A program made the position numbers and the translations under genes. Positions 1 through 10,591 of a stretch of 64,000 bases of DNA are shown piece after piece (positions within the stretch are counted from its first letter, which is position 1; each line of letters begins with the position of its first letter). The notes below the pieces were generated by a model, which ran no database searches, had not been told where the DNA came from, and saw nothing but the letters and a program-made list of their open reading frames with translations. This DNA comes from Ramlibacter albus (lineage in GTDB: Bacteria; Pseudomonadota; Gammaproteobacteria; Burkholderiales; Burkholderiaceae_C), in contig NZ_JACORU010000002.1 of NCBI RefSeq assembly GCF_014297445.1, positions 186,001 to 250,000 of the forward strand. Direction: 5' to 3'.

Positions 1-1
1 G

Positions 2-271
2 CACGACCGCACGCTGCGCGCCATCGCCTGCCGCACGTCGTTCCTCGCGGCGTGCTCATGGCCCTGGCCGGCGGGCGTGCGCAGGCTCTCGGAAGGCCTG
101 CTCTTCAACGGCGCCCTTGGCAACCTGCGGCAGCTCGCCGAGGAAGTCATCGCCGACCCGCAGCGCCACCACGCGCGCTGCGTGGCGTTCGGGCGCAGCC
201 ACCAGGAGTGGCGGTCGCACGGGGACTGGCTGCGCACCTTCGACGAGGCGCTGGCCACGGTCGAAGCCTAG
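2..271 (+). CDS. C-terminal fragment of an unidentified protein
   Basis: The frame is open from the left edge and ends at a TAG at 269-271, giving the last 89 residues of a protein whose start lies outside the window. The tail is soluble and rich in Arg, His and Trp, with no membrane segment. The last 40 residues look like the closing helices of a glycosyltransferase-type enzyme, but no catalytic motif is visible, so no function is assigned. It converges with the MFS gene on the other strand; the two stops share the bases CTAG at 268-271. The frame and stop are clear, the identity is not. Confidence 0.55.
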   Translation, partial: HDRTLRAIACRTSFLAACSWPWPAGVRRLSEGLLFNGALGNLRQLAEEVIADPQRHHARCVAFGRSHQEWRSHGDWLRTFDEALATVEA

Positions 272-1541
272 GCCGCCTGCAGTTCGTGCGGTTTGGCGGG
301 CAGCTCGCGCAGGTGGCGCAGCGAGCTGAGCGCATAGGCGGCGACCGCGAGCGAGAGCGAACCGACTCCGCCCGCCGCGAGCGCCCAACGCAAGCCGAAG
401 TGCTCGCCGAGCCATCCACCGATTAGGGCGCCGGGCGCGGCCGGGATCAGGATCAGCCACCGCATCGTGCTGGTCATTCGCCCGAGCAGGTGCTGCGGGG
501 TGACGGCCTGGCGCAGCGCGAGGAAGTTGATGAAGATGAGCACGGCGCCCATGCCGAAACAAAGCAGCATGGTCACGAAGGCCATCGTGCCCCAGAACTT
601 CGACTGGATCGCGGCGAGCTGCAGCCAGCCGATGCCGCAGATGGCAAAGCCGAGGAGCAAGGTGTTGCCGACGCCGATGCGCCTCGCGACTTTCGGGCCA
701 AAGGCGCCGGCCGCAACGGTACCCACACCCAGCCCGATGTAGCAGAGGCCGACTTCCTTCTCGTTGAGGCCGAGCTCGCGCGTCGCATACAGGATCTGCA
801 CGACCATCGCGCCGTGATGGCACAGCTGCCACGTGCCCACGAGCGCGGCCATCACCCACAGCAGGCGCACGCCGGCGACGAAGCGCACGCCTTCCTTCAG
901 CGATGGCCAGAAGGGCGCGCGCACGATCGCATGCGGCGGCTCCTCGATCTTCAGGCCGCGCAGGATCCACACGCTGGCGCCGAGCAGGAAGGCATCGGCC
1001 AGCAGTGCGAGCGGCGCGCCGACGAGGCGGATCAATGCGCCCGCGGCACCGGGGCCAGTCACGTCGGCGATCGCACCTGCGAGCGCGTTCTTCGCGTGCG
1101 CATCGACGAGCCGCGCTCTCGGCACCACCTGCGTCAGCACGATCTGCGCCGCGGTGCCCGCCGTCACGAACACGCAGCCGATGACGAACGCCACGAAGTA
1201 CAGGTACGGCATGTTCAGCGCACCCAGCCACCACACGAGCGGCACCGTCGCGAGGATGCACGCCACCAATGCCTCACCCGCGATGTACACCGGCAGCTTC
1301 TTCACGCGGTCGAGCCACACACCCGAGGGCAGCGAGAACAGCACGAAGGGCGCGATCTCCATCGCGGTGAGCAGGCCCATCTGCGTGGGCGTGGCCTGCA
1401 GCATCACGGCGGCCGTGAGCGGCAGCGCCAGCATGGTGATCTGCGCGCCGAACGAGCTGATCAGGATCGACAGCCACAGGCGCCGATAGGTACGGTCGCG
1501 CAGCAGGTCGTCCTGCGGCAGCGAGAAGACGTTCGCCAGTT

Positions 1542-1560
<19 letters not shown>
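268..1560 (-). CDS. MFS transporter, EntS-like (MFS_3) type
   Basis: This predicted inner-membrane major facilitator is 430 residues long and has about twelve hydrophobic segments. It begins with a cytoplasmic stretch containing RTYRRLW before the first helix. That layout resembles the EntS/MFS_3 drug and siderophore exporters; the substrate is unknown. No ATG lies early enough in the frame. A TTG at 1560 is preceded by AAGGAG with a 9-nt spacer and is chosen as the start. It places the start 19 nt inside the end of the upstream ABC ATPase gene, which suggests translational coupling and makes this the last gene of the peptide-uptake operon. Confidence 0.85.
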
Positions 1561-2533
<973 letters not shown>

Positions 2534-2534
<1 letters not shown>

Positions 2535-3529
2535 CAACGTACTCCAGCCATGTGGACCGCGATGTCGTCGGCCGTCTTGTGGCACGCACGCAGCACGCCC
2601 GGGTCGTTGGCCGCCACGAGCGGCGGCCGGTCGGTCCTGCACTGCTCCATCGCAAACGTGCAGCGCTCGCTGAACGGGCAGCCCTGCGGCATGCGCAGCA
2701 TGTTCGGCGGCGTGCCCGGGATGGCGGTGAGCGTTTCGCCCGTGTGGTCCAGCCGCGGCACGGCGCCGAGCAGGCCGATGGTGTAGGGATGGGTCGGCTT
2801 GTAGAAGATCTTCTCGGCGCTGCCTTGCTCCATCACACGGCCGCCGTAGAGGACCATCACGTCGTCGCAAAGTCCCGCCACCACGCCGAGGTCGTGCGTG
2901 ATGAGGATGATGGCGGTGCCGAACTCCTTCTGCAGGTCGCGCAGCAGCGCCATCGTCTGCGCCTGCACCGTCACGTCGAGCGCGGTGGTCGGCTCGTCGG
3001 CGATCAGGAGGTCCGGCTGGCACAGCAGGGCCATCGCGATCATGATGCGCTGGCGCATGCCGCCGGAGAACTCGTGCGGGTACATGCGGATGCGGCGCGC
3101 GGCGTCGGGGATGCGCACCTGCTCCAGCGTGTTGATGGCGAGCGAAAGCGCGCTCTTGCGCGAGAGGCCCTTGTGGAACTCCAGCACCTCGGTCATCTGC
3201 CGCTCCACCGTGAGATACGGGTTGAGCGACGTCATCGGGTCCTGGAAGATCATGGCGATGCGGTCGCCGCGGATCTCGTTCAGGCGCTTCGGCTTCATCG
3301 CCAGCAGGTCTTCGCCGCGGTACGTGGCGCTGCCGGTGGCGCGCCCGTTGGCGGCGAGCAGGCCCATCAGCGCGAGCATGCTCTGGCTCTTGCCGGAGCC
3401 GCTTTCGCCGACGATGCCCAGCGTCTGGCCGGGGCGGACGCTGAAGCTCAGGCCGTTGACGGCGTTGACTTCGCCGTCGGGTGTGTTGAAGCGCACGCCG
3501 AGGTCGCGCACGTCGAGAAGGGCGCTCAT
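2534..3529 (-). CDS. Oligopeptide/dipeptide ABC transporter ATP-binding protein (DppD/OppD type)
   Basis: This 331-residue ATPase is the first nucleotide-binding subunit of the importer. It carries Walker A GESGSGKSQ, signature FSGGMRQR, Walker B LIADEPTTALD and switch ITHD, and ends with the oligopeptide-type Cys motif (CPFSERC). Its ATG at 3529 shares one base with the stop of the upstream permease (TGATG). Length and motif set match DppD/OppD proteins. It is expected to drive peptide import through the two permeases. Confidence 0.93.
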
Positions 3530-4422
3530 CAGCGTTCCTTGGGGTCCAGCGCGTCCCGCAGGCCGTCGCCGATGAAGTTGAAGCAGTACAGCGTCACCGA
3601 CAGCAGCACGCCCGGGAAGAGCAGCAGCCATGGCGCCACTTCCATCACCTTGGTGCCGTCGTGGATCAGCACGCCCCAGCTGGTCATGGGCTCCTGGATG
3701 CCGAGGCCGAGGAACGAGAGCACGGACTCGGTGAGGATCACGCCGGGGATGGTCACGGTGGTGTAGATCGCAACGATGCCCAGCAGGTTGGGCACGATAT
3801 GCGTGGAGATGATCCTGCGCGTTGGCACGCCGATGGCGCGCGCCGCCTCGACGAATTCGCGCGAACGCAGGGACAGTGTCTGGCCGCGGACCACGCGCGC
3901 GGTGTCCATCCACGAGAACGCCGTGATGGCAAGCACCACGAGGTAGAACTCGCGCCCGAGCAGCGTGACCAGCAGGATCGCGATCAGCAGGTAGGGGATG
4001 GCGTACATCATGTCGACGAAGCGCATCATGAAGCTGTCGACGCGGCCGCCGATGAAGCCGGCGGTGGCGCCCCACACGATGCCGAGCGCGACCGAAGCCA
4101 GCGTCGCGAGCAGGCCCACCATCAGCGAGATGCGCCCGCCGATCAGGCAGCGCACCAGCAGGTCGCGGCCCGATTCGTCGGTGCCCCACCAGTGCGCGTT
4201 CTTCAGCGTCGGGGGAAGCGTCATCGCGTCCCAGTCGGCGGTGTCGAAGCCGTGCGGCAGCACCCAGGGGCCGATGATGCAGGCCAGCGCAATGATGGCG
4301 AGGATGATCACGGAAGCCACGGCCGCGCGGTTGCGAATGAAGCGCCGCTTCGCGTCGCTCCACGGGCTGCGGCCAGGAACCGCCGGCAGCTCAATAGCGG
4401 ATTTTGGGATCGAGAGCTGCAT
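3529..4422 (-). CDS. Peptide ABC transporter permease (OppC/DppC type)
   Basis: This 297-residue inner-membrane permease has one N-terminal helix, then the WWGTDESGRD segment typical of OppC/DppC subunits. A BPD_transp_1 domain with about five helices and an EAARAIG coupling-helix motif follows. The ATG at 4422 lies 32 nt inside the end of the upstream permease gene, an overlap common in such operons. It is expected to form the membrane channel with the OppB-type protein. Confidence 0.92.
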   Translation of the reverse strand: MQLSIPKSAIELPAVPGRSPWSDAKRRFIRNRAAVASVIILAIIALACIIGPWVLPHGFDTADWDAMTLPPTLKNAHWWGTDESGRDLLVRCLIGGRISLMVGLLATLASVALGIVWGATAGFIGGRVDSFMMRFVDMMYAIPYLLIAILLVTLLGREFYLVVLAITAFSWMDTARVVRGQTLSLRSREFVEAARAIGVPTRRIISTHIVPNLLGIVAIYTTVTIPGVILTESVLSFLGLGIQEPMTSWGVLIHDGTKVMEVAPWLLLFPGVLLSVTLYCFNFIGDGLRDALDPKER

Positions 4423-5311
4423 ATGCCAAATCCACCAGCAGGTTCAAAGCCACCGCGATCACGGTGATCAGGACGACGAGTCCAAGGACGAGCGTGTAGT
4501 CGCGGTTGCCGGCACCGTTCACAATCAATTTGCCGATGCCCGGCAGCGAAAACACCGTCTCGGTCACGAGCGCCGCCGTGATCGAGGAAATCGCAAGAGG
4601 CCCCAGCACCGACACCACCGGCAGCAGCGCCGGCTTGATCGCATGCCGCATCACCACCACACGCGTCGGCAGGCCCTTCGCGCGGGCCGTGCGGATGAAG
4701 TTGCTGTGCATCACCTCGATCAGGCTGCCGCGCATCACGCGCCCGATGGTCGCGATGTTGATGAACGTGAGCAGCGCCACGGGCAGCACCATGTACGCGG
4801 GCGCGAATTCTTCCCAGCCGCCCGCCGGCAGCCACTTCAGCCAGACAGCGAACACGAGGATCAGCACCGGCCCGATCACGAACGACGGCACCACGCTGCC
4901 CAGGTTGGAGACGAGCATCAGCCCGTAGTCCGCCACGCTGTTCTGCCGCAGCGCCGCGAAGATGCCCAGCGCCACTCCCAGCACGATCGAGATCAGGAGC
5001 GACGTGCCGCCGATCGCGAGCGACACGGGCAGCGCCTTCGCCACGAGCTCATTGACCGACCAATCCGCGTACCGGAACGACGCACCCAGGTCGCCGTGCA
5101 GCAGGCCGTTCAGGTAAATGAGGTACTGCTTCCAAAGCGGCTGGTCCAGCCCGTACTTGGCGTTCAGGTTGGCCAGCACGGCCTCGGAGACGACGCGTTC
5201 GCTGTCGAACGGCCCGCCCGGCGCGAGGTGCAGCAGCATGTAGGCCGCCGTGATGACAGCCAGCAGGGTGGGCACCGTGATGAGTACCCGGCGTAAGGTA
5301 TACGACCACAT
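4391..5311 (-). CDS. Peptide ABC transporter permease (OppB/DppB type)
   Basis: This 306-residue permease starts with the family-typical MWSYTLRRVL and has an N-terminal helix followed by a BPD_transp_1 domain. The TARAKGL coupling motif and the conserved end ALDPKIRY are present. An ATG at 5329 would add six residues but would break the usual family start, so 5311 is preferred; neither has a strong Shine-Dalgarno. A perfect stem-loop separates it from the upstream binding-protein gene, suggesting reduced read-through into the membrane and ATPase genes. Confidence 0.9.
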   Translation of the reverse strand: MWSYTLRRVLITVPTLLAVITAAYMLLHLAPGGPFDSERVVSEAVLANLNAKYGLDQPLWKQYLIYLNGLLHGDLGASFRYADWSVNELVAKALPVSLAIGGTSLLISIVLGVALGIFAALRQNSVADYGLMLVSNLGSVVPSFVIGPVLILVFAVWLKWLPAGGWEEFAPAYMVLPVALLTFINIATIGRVMRGSLIEVMHSNFIRTARAKGLPTRVVVMRHAIKPALLPVVSVLGPLAISSITAALVTETVFSLPGIGKLIVNGAGNRDYTLVLGLVVLITVIAVALNLLVDLAYAALDPKIRY

Positions 5312-5334
5312 TTCGTGGAGAGTCCCCATGCAAA

Positions 5335-5360
5335 CAGCCCCGCGGGGTAACGCGGGGCTG
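5335..5360 (-). terminator. Intra-operon stem-loop between binding protein and permease genes
   Basis: This is a perfect 10-bp stem, CAGCCCCGCG pairing with CGCGGGGCTG, with a 6-nt loop. It lies 27 nt beyond the stop of the binding-protein gene and just ahead of the permease start. Only a short T-rich stretch follows on the minus strand, so it is more likely an mRNA stabiliser or partial attenuator than a full terminator. Such hairpins commonly give more binding protein than permease; that role here is inferred. Confidence 0.6.
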
Positions 5361-5387
5361 CGGATGACGCGGGCGTTCGGCCCGGCG

Positions 5388-7004
5388 TCAGTGCTTGATG
5401 ATGTACAGGTCCTTGCTGCGGAAGCGGTCTTGCGCGTTCTGCAGCGAATACCCGCCGACGTACGATTTTACCAGCCGGGGCAGCGAGTACTGCACCAGCG
5501 GGATCATGGGGTAGTCGTCCATGATCATCTTCGTGGCCCTGGTCAGCATCTCCTTGCGCTTGGCCGGGTCGTCGCTGTGCTCCGCCTCCTTGATGATCTT
5601 CTCGGCGTCGCGGTTGCAGTTGTGGTTGTTGTTCTGGTCCGAATCGCAGCGCACGAGCGCCAGGAAGTTGGTGGCGTCGTTGTAGTCGGCGATGAAGCCG
5701 TTGCGCGCGATCTGGAACTGGCCGTCGTGGCGGCGCTTGAGCAGCACCTTGAACTCCATCGCTTCCAGCTCGATGTTCAGGCCCAGCTTGGTCTTCCACT
5801 CGCTCTGCGCGAAGATCGCCATCTTCTTGTGGTACTCGCTGTTGTTGTACGCGAAGGCGTACTTGGTGCCGGGCGCGACGCCCGCTTCCTTCAGCAGCTT
5901 CTTCGCCTCCTCGACCTTTTTGGCCATCGGCCACTTCGCCCAGTCGTACTCCACCATGTCGGCGCCTTCCATGCCCTTGACGATCAGGCCGTAGGACGGC
6001 GTCTGGCCGTCGGCGGTGATCTTCTGGGCGAGGATGTCGCGGTCCAGCACCATGGAGAGCGCCTTGCGAACGCGCACGTCCTTGAACGCGGCGTCCTTGT
6101 TCTGGTAGGAGTAGTAGCGCAGGCCCAGCATCGGCGCGTTGCGGATCTCCTTGGGGTATTGCTGCTTCAGCTTCTCGTAGGTGCCCGGGGGCAGCTGGTA
6201 CACCCACTCGTTCTGGCCGGCCTCGTAGAGCTTGATGTCGGCGAAGCCGTCCTCCACCGGCAGGTACGTGACGCGCGTGAGCTGCACGTTCTTCGCGTCC
6301 CAGTACTGCGGGTTCTTCTCCAGCACCACCTTGTTGTTCGGCTGCCATTCCTTCAGCACGTACGCGCCGTTGCCCACCAGGTTGCCGGGCTTGGTCCAGT
6401 CCTTGCCGTGCTTCTCGACGCTGGCCTTGTGCACCGCGCCGAGGTTGTTGTTCGACATCAGCGCGGGCAGGAAGCTCACCGGGTAGGGCGTCTTCACTTC
6501 GAGCGTGAACTTGTCGATGGCCTTCACGCCCGCTTCGGTGTTGGGCTTCTTGCCGGCGGCGATCTCGGCGCCGTTGAGCAGGAACACGCCGTACGTGGAC
6601 GAGTAGTTGGACGCGGTCTTCGGGTCGAGGAAGCGGCGGATGCCGTAGACGAAGTCTTCGGCCGTCACGGGGTCGCCGTTGGACCACTTCGCGTTCTGGC
6701 GCAGCTTGAAGACCCACGTGGTGGCATTGGTCTGCTTCCAGCTCTCGGCGACGCCGGGCACCGTCTTGCCGTCCGCGTCCACCGCGGTGAGCGCCTCGAA
6801 CAGGTCGCGCGTGATGTTGTTGGCGCCGACGGACTCGGCCACCGCCGGGTCCAGCGTCTCCGGCTCGCTGCCGTTGTTGCGGATCAGCGTCTGCGTGGCG
6901 TGCAGCTGCGTGCCGGGCGGCACGACGGCGGCCTGCAACGGCAGCGCGAAAGCCAAGGCAAGCGCCACAGCAAGGTGGGAGGCGGTCTTCTTCATGGTTG
7001 TCAT
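5388..7004 (-). CDS. Periplasmic oligopeptide-binding protein, OppA/MppA-like
   Basis: This 538-residue SBP_bac_5 protein begins with a lysine-containing start and a hydrophobic signal peptide of about 26 residues ending near LQAA. Family landmarks include the EPETLDP segment, WKQTNATTWVFKLR and the PYPVS region. It resembles OppA/MppA more than the three binding proteins encoded just upstream. Its ATG at 7004 overlaps the stop of the preceding gene as ATGA; a second ATG at 6995 is possible. It probably delivers oligopeptides to the OppBCDF-type importer encoded directly downstream. Confidence 0.92.
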   Translation of the reverse strand: MTTMKKTASHLAVALALAFALPLQAAVVPPGTQLHATQTLIRNNGSEPETLDPAVAESVGANNITRDLFEALTAVDADGKTVPGVAESWKQTNATTWVFKLRQNAKWSNGDPVTAEDFVYGIRRFLDPKTASNYSSTYGVFLLNGAEIAAGKKPNTEAGVKAIDKFTLEVKTPYPVSFLPALMSNNNLGAVHKASVEKHGKDWTKPGNLVGNGAYVLKEWQPNNKVVLEKNPQYWDAKNVQLTRVTYLPVEDGFADIKLYEAGQNEWVYQLPPGTYEKLKQQYPKEIRNAPMLGLRYYSYQNKDAAFKDVRVRKALSMVLDRDILAQKITADGQTPSYGLIVKGMEGADMVEYDWAKWPMAKKVEEAKKLLKEAGVAPGTKYAFAYNNSEYHKKMAIFAQSEWKTKLGLNIELEAMEFKVLLKRRHDGQFQIARNGFIADYNDATNFLALVRCDSDQNNNHNCNRDAEKIIKEAEHSDDPAKRKEMLTRATKMIMDDYPMIPLVQYSLPRLVKSYVGGYSLQNAQDRFRSKDLYIIKH

Positions 7005-8788
7005 TTCTTCGTCGGGAGCTTGGTGGTGTCGATGTCGACGTATTGCCAGAATTCTCGCGCGTTGGGATGGCGCTTGTAGCCGATGAGCCAAGGCTGCATC
7101 AGGTCGGTGCCGATGCGATGCACGCGCACCTTGATCGGCATGTAGGCAATGAGGATGCGCTGGGCTTCCTTGATCAGCGCGTCGCGTTCGGCGCCGTCGG
7201 GCATCAGCTGGATGCGCTCGTACAGCTCGTCGAACTTCTTGTTGGAAAAGCGCGAGTGGTTCTGCCCGCCCACCTGCTTGCTGTAGCCCATGGCCAGCAC
7301 CGGGCCGCTGTTGGGCGAGCTCGCCGACAGGCCGTAACCCCACATCATCAGCTTGCCCGCGCGCGAGCTGCGCAGCTGCTCGGGCCACTTGCCGATGCGC
7401 AGCTCCAGCTTGATGCCGATCGCGTCGAGGTTCTTCTTCATCACCTCGTCGCGCTCGCGGTAGTCCGCGGCCGAGAGCGTGTCGTAGACGAGCACGAGGG
7501 GTTTGCCGTCCGGCAGGTCGCGCCAGCCGTCGCCGTCCTTGTCGACATAGCCGAACATGTCCAGCAGCGCGATGGCCTTGGCCTTGTCGAAGGTGCCCAT
7601 CTCGGAGCGGAAGTCGGGGTCGAAGCTCGCCGTGTTGGGCATCACGAACCCTTGCGCGATCATGGCCTGGCCGCGCATCGCCAGGCGCGCTTCCTCGTCC
7701 GCGTTCATCGCCAGCGCGACCGCGCGGCGCAGCGCCACCTTCTCCGGTGTGTAGCCGCCGACCACCGGGTGCGTCATGCTGAAATACAGCAAGCGGATGT
7801 CCGACAGCGGCACGCGCTCCATCTGGATGCCCAGCTTCGCGAGGTTCGGCGCGATCCTGTTGTTCGGGATGGCGTGCGTCGCGAAGTTCTCGGGCAGGCG
7901 CTCCATCAGCTCGTGTTCCCGGTTCAGGAACGACAGCCAGCGCGGCTGCGGGTCGTCGATGATCGAGATCTCCACGCGGTCGATCATGGGCAGGCGCTTG
8001 CCCTTCATCATCGCGGCGATCCGCACCGACTCCGGGTCCTTCGGGTTCGGCTCGGCGTCGTAGTACACCTCCCGGTAGCCCGGGTTGCGCACCAGCACGA
8101 TCTTCGACGAGCGGCGCCACTCCTTGAGCATGAAGGGCCCGGTGCCCACCGGGTGCTCCATGATCTTGTCGCCGTACTTCTCCACCACTTCGCGCGCCAC
8201 GATGCCGCCGATGCCGGGGTCGGCCAACGTCATCACGAAGCGCGGTCGCGGCTCGGCCAGCTTGAACTGCACCGTGTAGCGGTCCAGCGCCCGCAGGCCG
8301 GGGATCTCGCTGTTGTAGTCGAACGGTGCGTCCTTCGCCTTGGTGCGCAGGTCCGCCAGGCCGAGGATGCCGTCCTCCGCCCAGCTGCTCACCTGCGGGC
8401 TGCGGACAGCGGGGTCCATCACCCGCTTGATCGTGTAGACGACGTCCTGCGCGGTCACTTCGCGCTTCCTGCCGCCGAACGCCGGGTCGTCGGCGAAGTA
8501 GATGCCCCTGCGCATGCGCACGGTGAAGGTCTTGTAGTCCGGCGAGACCTCGGGCAGGGCCTCGGCAAGGACCGGCCGCACTTTCGCGGGCCGCGCGAGG
8601 TAGTCGTAGCCGTACAGCGCGTCGAAGATGTTCGCGGTGATGATGCGGGAATACAAGTCCGACAGCTGCGGCGGATCGAACCCCGTCTCGGCGATGGGGA
8701 AGGCGTAGCGCAGGACTTTTTCCTGCGCGTGCGCGGCGGGCGCGATGAAAGCCAGCGCGCAAATGGCGATGAAGAGGAGGCGTCTCAT
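7001..8788 (-). CDS. Periplasmic peptide-binding protein, tandem paralogue 3
   Basis: This 595-residue SBP_bac_5 protein has a clear signal peptide (hydrophobic core, then PAAHAQ). The mature protein opens with EKVLRYAF, shared with both neighbouring upstream paralogues. All three share long blocks, including HPVGTGPF, TGFDPPQLSDLYSR-like segments, FGYVDKDGDGWRD and YMP...VHRIGTD. The ATG overlaps the upstream stop as ATGA. The three copies are diverged tandem duplicates, probably with different peptide preferences; the ligands cannot be read from sequence. Confidence 0.9.
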   Translation of the reverse strand: MRRLLFIAICALAFIAPAAHAQEKVLRYAFPIAETGFDPPQLSDLYSRIITANIFDALYGYDYLARPAKVRPVLAEALPEVSPDYKTFTVRMRRGIYFADDPAFGGRKREVTAQDVVYTIKRVMDPAVRSPQVSSWAEDGILGLADLRTKAKDAPFDYNSEIPGLRALDRYTVQFKLAEPRPRFVMTLADPGIGGIVAREVVEKYGDKIMEHPVGTGPFMLKEWRRSSKIVLVRNPGYREVYYDAEPNPKDPESVRIAAMMKGKRLPMIDRVEISIIDDPQPRWLSFLNREHELMERLPENFATHAIPNNRIAPNLAKLGIQMERVPLSDIRLLYFSMTHPVVGGYTPEKVALRRAVALAMNADEEARLAMRGQAMIAQGFVMPNTASFDPDFRSEMGTFDKAKAIALLDMFGYVDKDGDGWRDLPDGKPLVLVYDTLSAADYRERDEVMKKNLDAIGIKLELRIGKWPEQLRSSRAGKLMMWGYGLSASSPNSGPVLAMGYSKQVGGQNHSRFSNKKFDELYERIQLMPDGAERDALIKEAQRILIAYMPIKVRVHRIGTDLMQPWLIGYKRHPNAREFWQYVDIDTTKLPTKK

Positions 8789-10587
8789 TGCTTGGCGTGC
8801 GGCAGCTTCGACTCGTCGATGTCGACGAACTGCCAGAAGTCGTTGGAGGCCGGATGGCGCTTGTAACCCACCAGCCAGGGCTGCATCAGGTCCGTGCCAA
8901 TGCGGTGCACGCGCGTCTTGTAGGGCATGTAGGCGATGAGGATGCGCTCGGCATCGCGGATCACCTTGTCGCGCTCGGGCCCGTCGGGCATCAGGCCCTG
9001 CTTCTCGTACAGCGAGTCGAACTTCGCGTTGCGAAAACGCGCGAGATTGCCCTGGCCGACGGAGCCGCTGTAACCGCGGTCCAGCACCTGCGCGCTGTCG
9101 GGCGTGCTGGCCTGCAGGCCCACGCTCCACATCATCAGCTTGCCCGCGCGCGCGGCGCGCAATTGCTCGGGCCACTTGCCGACCCGCATGTTGATACGGA
9201 TGCCCACCGCATCGAGGTTCTTCTTCAGGACCTCGTCGAGCTCGCGATAGTCGGCGCGGGCGAGCGTGTCGTACTGCAGCACCAGCGGGCTGCCGTCGGG
9301 CAGGTCGCGCCAGCCGTCACCGTCCTTGTCGACGTAGCCGAACATGTCGAGCAGCGCCGTCGCCTTGGCCCGGTCGAACGTGCCCATCTCGGAGCGGAAG
9401 TTCGGGTCCCAGCTCTTCGTGTTGGGCATGACGTAACCCTGCGCCACCAGCGCCTGGCCGCGGCGCGGCAGCCGGACTTCTTCCTCGTTGTTCGTGGCCA
9501 GCGCGACGGCCCTTCGCAGCGCCACCTTCTCGGGCGTGTAGCCGCCGACCACCGCGTTGTCCATGTTGAACATGATCATCGTGATGTCCGACAGCTGCAC
9601 GCGCTCCATGTGGATGCCGCGCTTGGCCAGGTTGGGCGCAAGCTTGTTGTTCGGGATGGCGTGGGTGGCGAAGTTCTGCGGCAACCGCTCCATGAAGTCG
9701 TGCTCGCCGTTGAGGAAGGCCAGCCAGCGCGGCTGCGGCTCGTCGATGATGGAGATGATGACCTTGTCGATGAGCGGCAGGCGCTTGCCCCTGAGCATCT
9801 TCGCGATGGCTTGCGACGAAGCATCGCCCGCCGGCGGCTCGCCCTCGAAGTACACCTCGCGGTACGTCGGGTTGCGCACCAGGGTGATTTCCGATGACCG
9901 GCGCCAGGCGTGCAGCTTGAACGGGCCGGTGCCCACCGGGTGCTCCATGATCGCGTCGCCGTACTTCTCCACGACCTCGCGCGCCACGGCGCCAACCAGG
10001 TCGCTGCCGGCCAGGTTGTAGATGAAGCGAGGCTTCGGGTCGGCCAGCTTGAACTGGATGGTGTACCTGTCGAGCGCACGCAGGCCTTCGATCTCGCTGT
10101 CGTAATCGAATCTGCCTTCTTTCTGCGCGCGCTTGTTCAGCGCATCGAGGCCAAGGATCTTCTCTTCCTGCAGCGTGCTGAGCGACGGGCTCTTGTTCCT
10201 CGGGTCGAAGAAGCGCTTGTAGGTGTAGACGAAGTCCTGCGCCACCACCTCGCGCTTGCGGCCGCCGAATGCAGGGTCGTCCGCGAAGTAGATGCCGTGC
10301 CGCAGTTTCACCGTCCACGTGCGGAAGTCCGCCGATACCACGGGCATGCCGTCGGCAAGCTGCGGCACCACCTTCGCCGGGCGGGCGAGGTAGTCGTAGG
10401 TGTAGAGCGATTCGAAGATGTGGCCGGTGACGATGCGCGAATACAGGTCCGACAGCTGCGGCGGATCGAAACCCGTTTCGGCCACCTGGAACGCGTAGCG
10501 CAGCACCTTTTCCGCATGCGCGGCGGGCACGGCGACGAACAGCGCGCACGCGGCCGCGAGCGCCCATCTTTGGAGTCTGGAGGCCAT
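8785..10587 (-). CDS. Periplasmic peptide-binding protein, tandem paralogue 2
   Basis: This 600-residue SBP_bac_5 protein starts MASRLQRW, followed by a signal peptide ending PAAHA and the shared mature start EKVLRYAFQV. It is collinear with the genes on either side over its whole length, with variation concentrated in a few loops. That is the pattern expected of duplicates with altered ligand preference. It begins four bases after the stop of the upstream paralogue, and its own stop overlaps the next start as ATGA. Confidence 0.9.
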   Translation of the reverse strand: MASRLQRWALAAACALFVAVPAAHAEKVLRYAFQVAETGFDPPQLSDLYSRIVTGHIFESLYTYDYLARPAKVVPQLADGMPVVSADFRTWTVKLRHGIYFADDPAFGGRKREVVAQDFVYTYKRFFDPRNKSPSLSTLQEEKILGLDALNKRAQKEGRFDYDSEIEGLRALDRYTIQFKLADPKPRFIYNLAGSDLVGAVAREVVEKYGDAIMEHPVGTGPFKLHAWRRSSEITLVRNPTYREVYFEGEPPAGDASSQAIAKMLRGKRLPLIDKVIISIIDEPQPRWLAFLNGEHDFMERLPQNFATHAIPNNKLAPNLAKRGIHMERVQLSDITMIMFNMDNAVVGGYTPEKVALRRAVALATNNEEEVRLPRRGQALVAQGYVMPNTKSWDPNFRSEMGTFDRAKATALLDMFGYVDKDGDGWRDLPDGSPLVLQYDTLARADYRELDEVLKKNLDAVGIRINMRVGKWPEQLRAARAGKLMMWSVGLQASTPDSAQVLDRGYSGSVGQGNLARFRNAKFDSLYEKQGLMPDGPERDKVIRDAERILIAYMPYKTRVHRIGTDLMQPWLVGYKRHPASNDFWQFVDIDESKLPHAKQ

Positions 10588-10591
10588 GACG

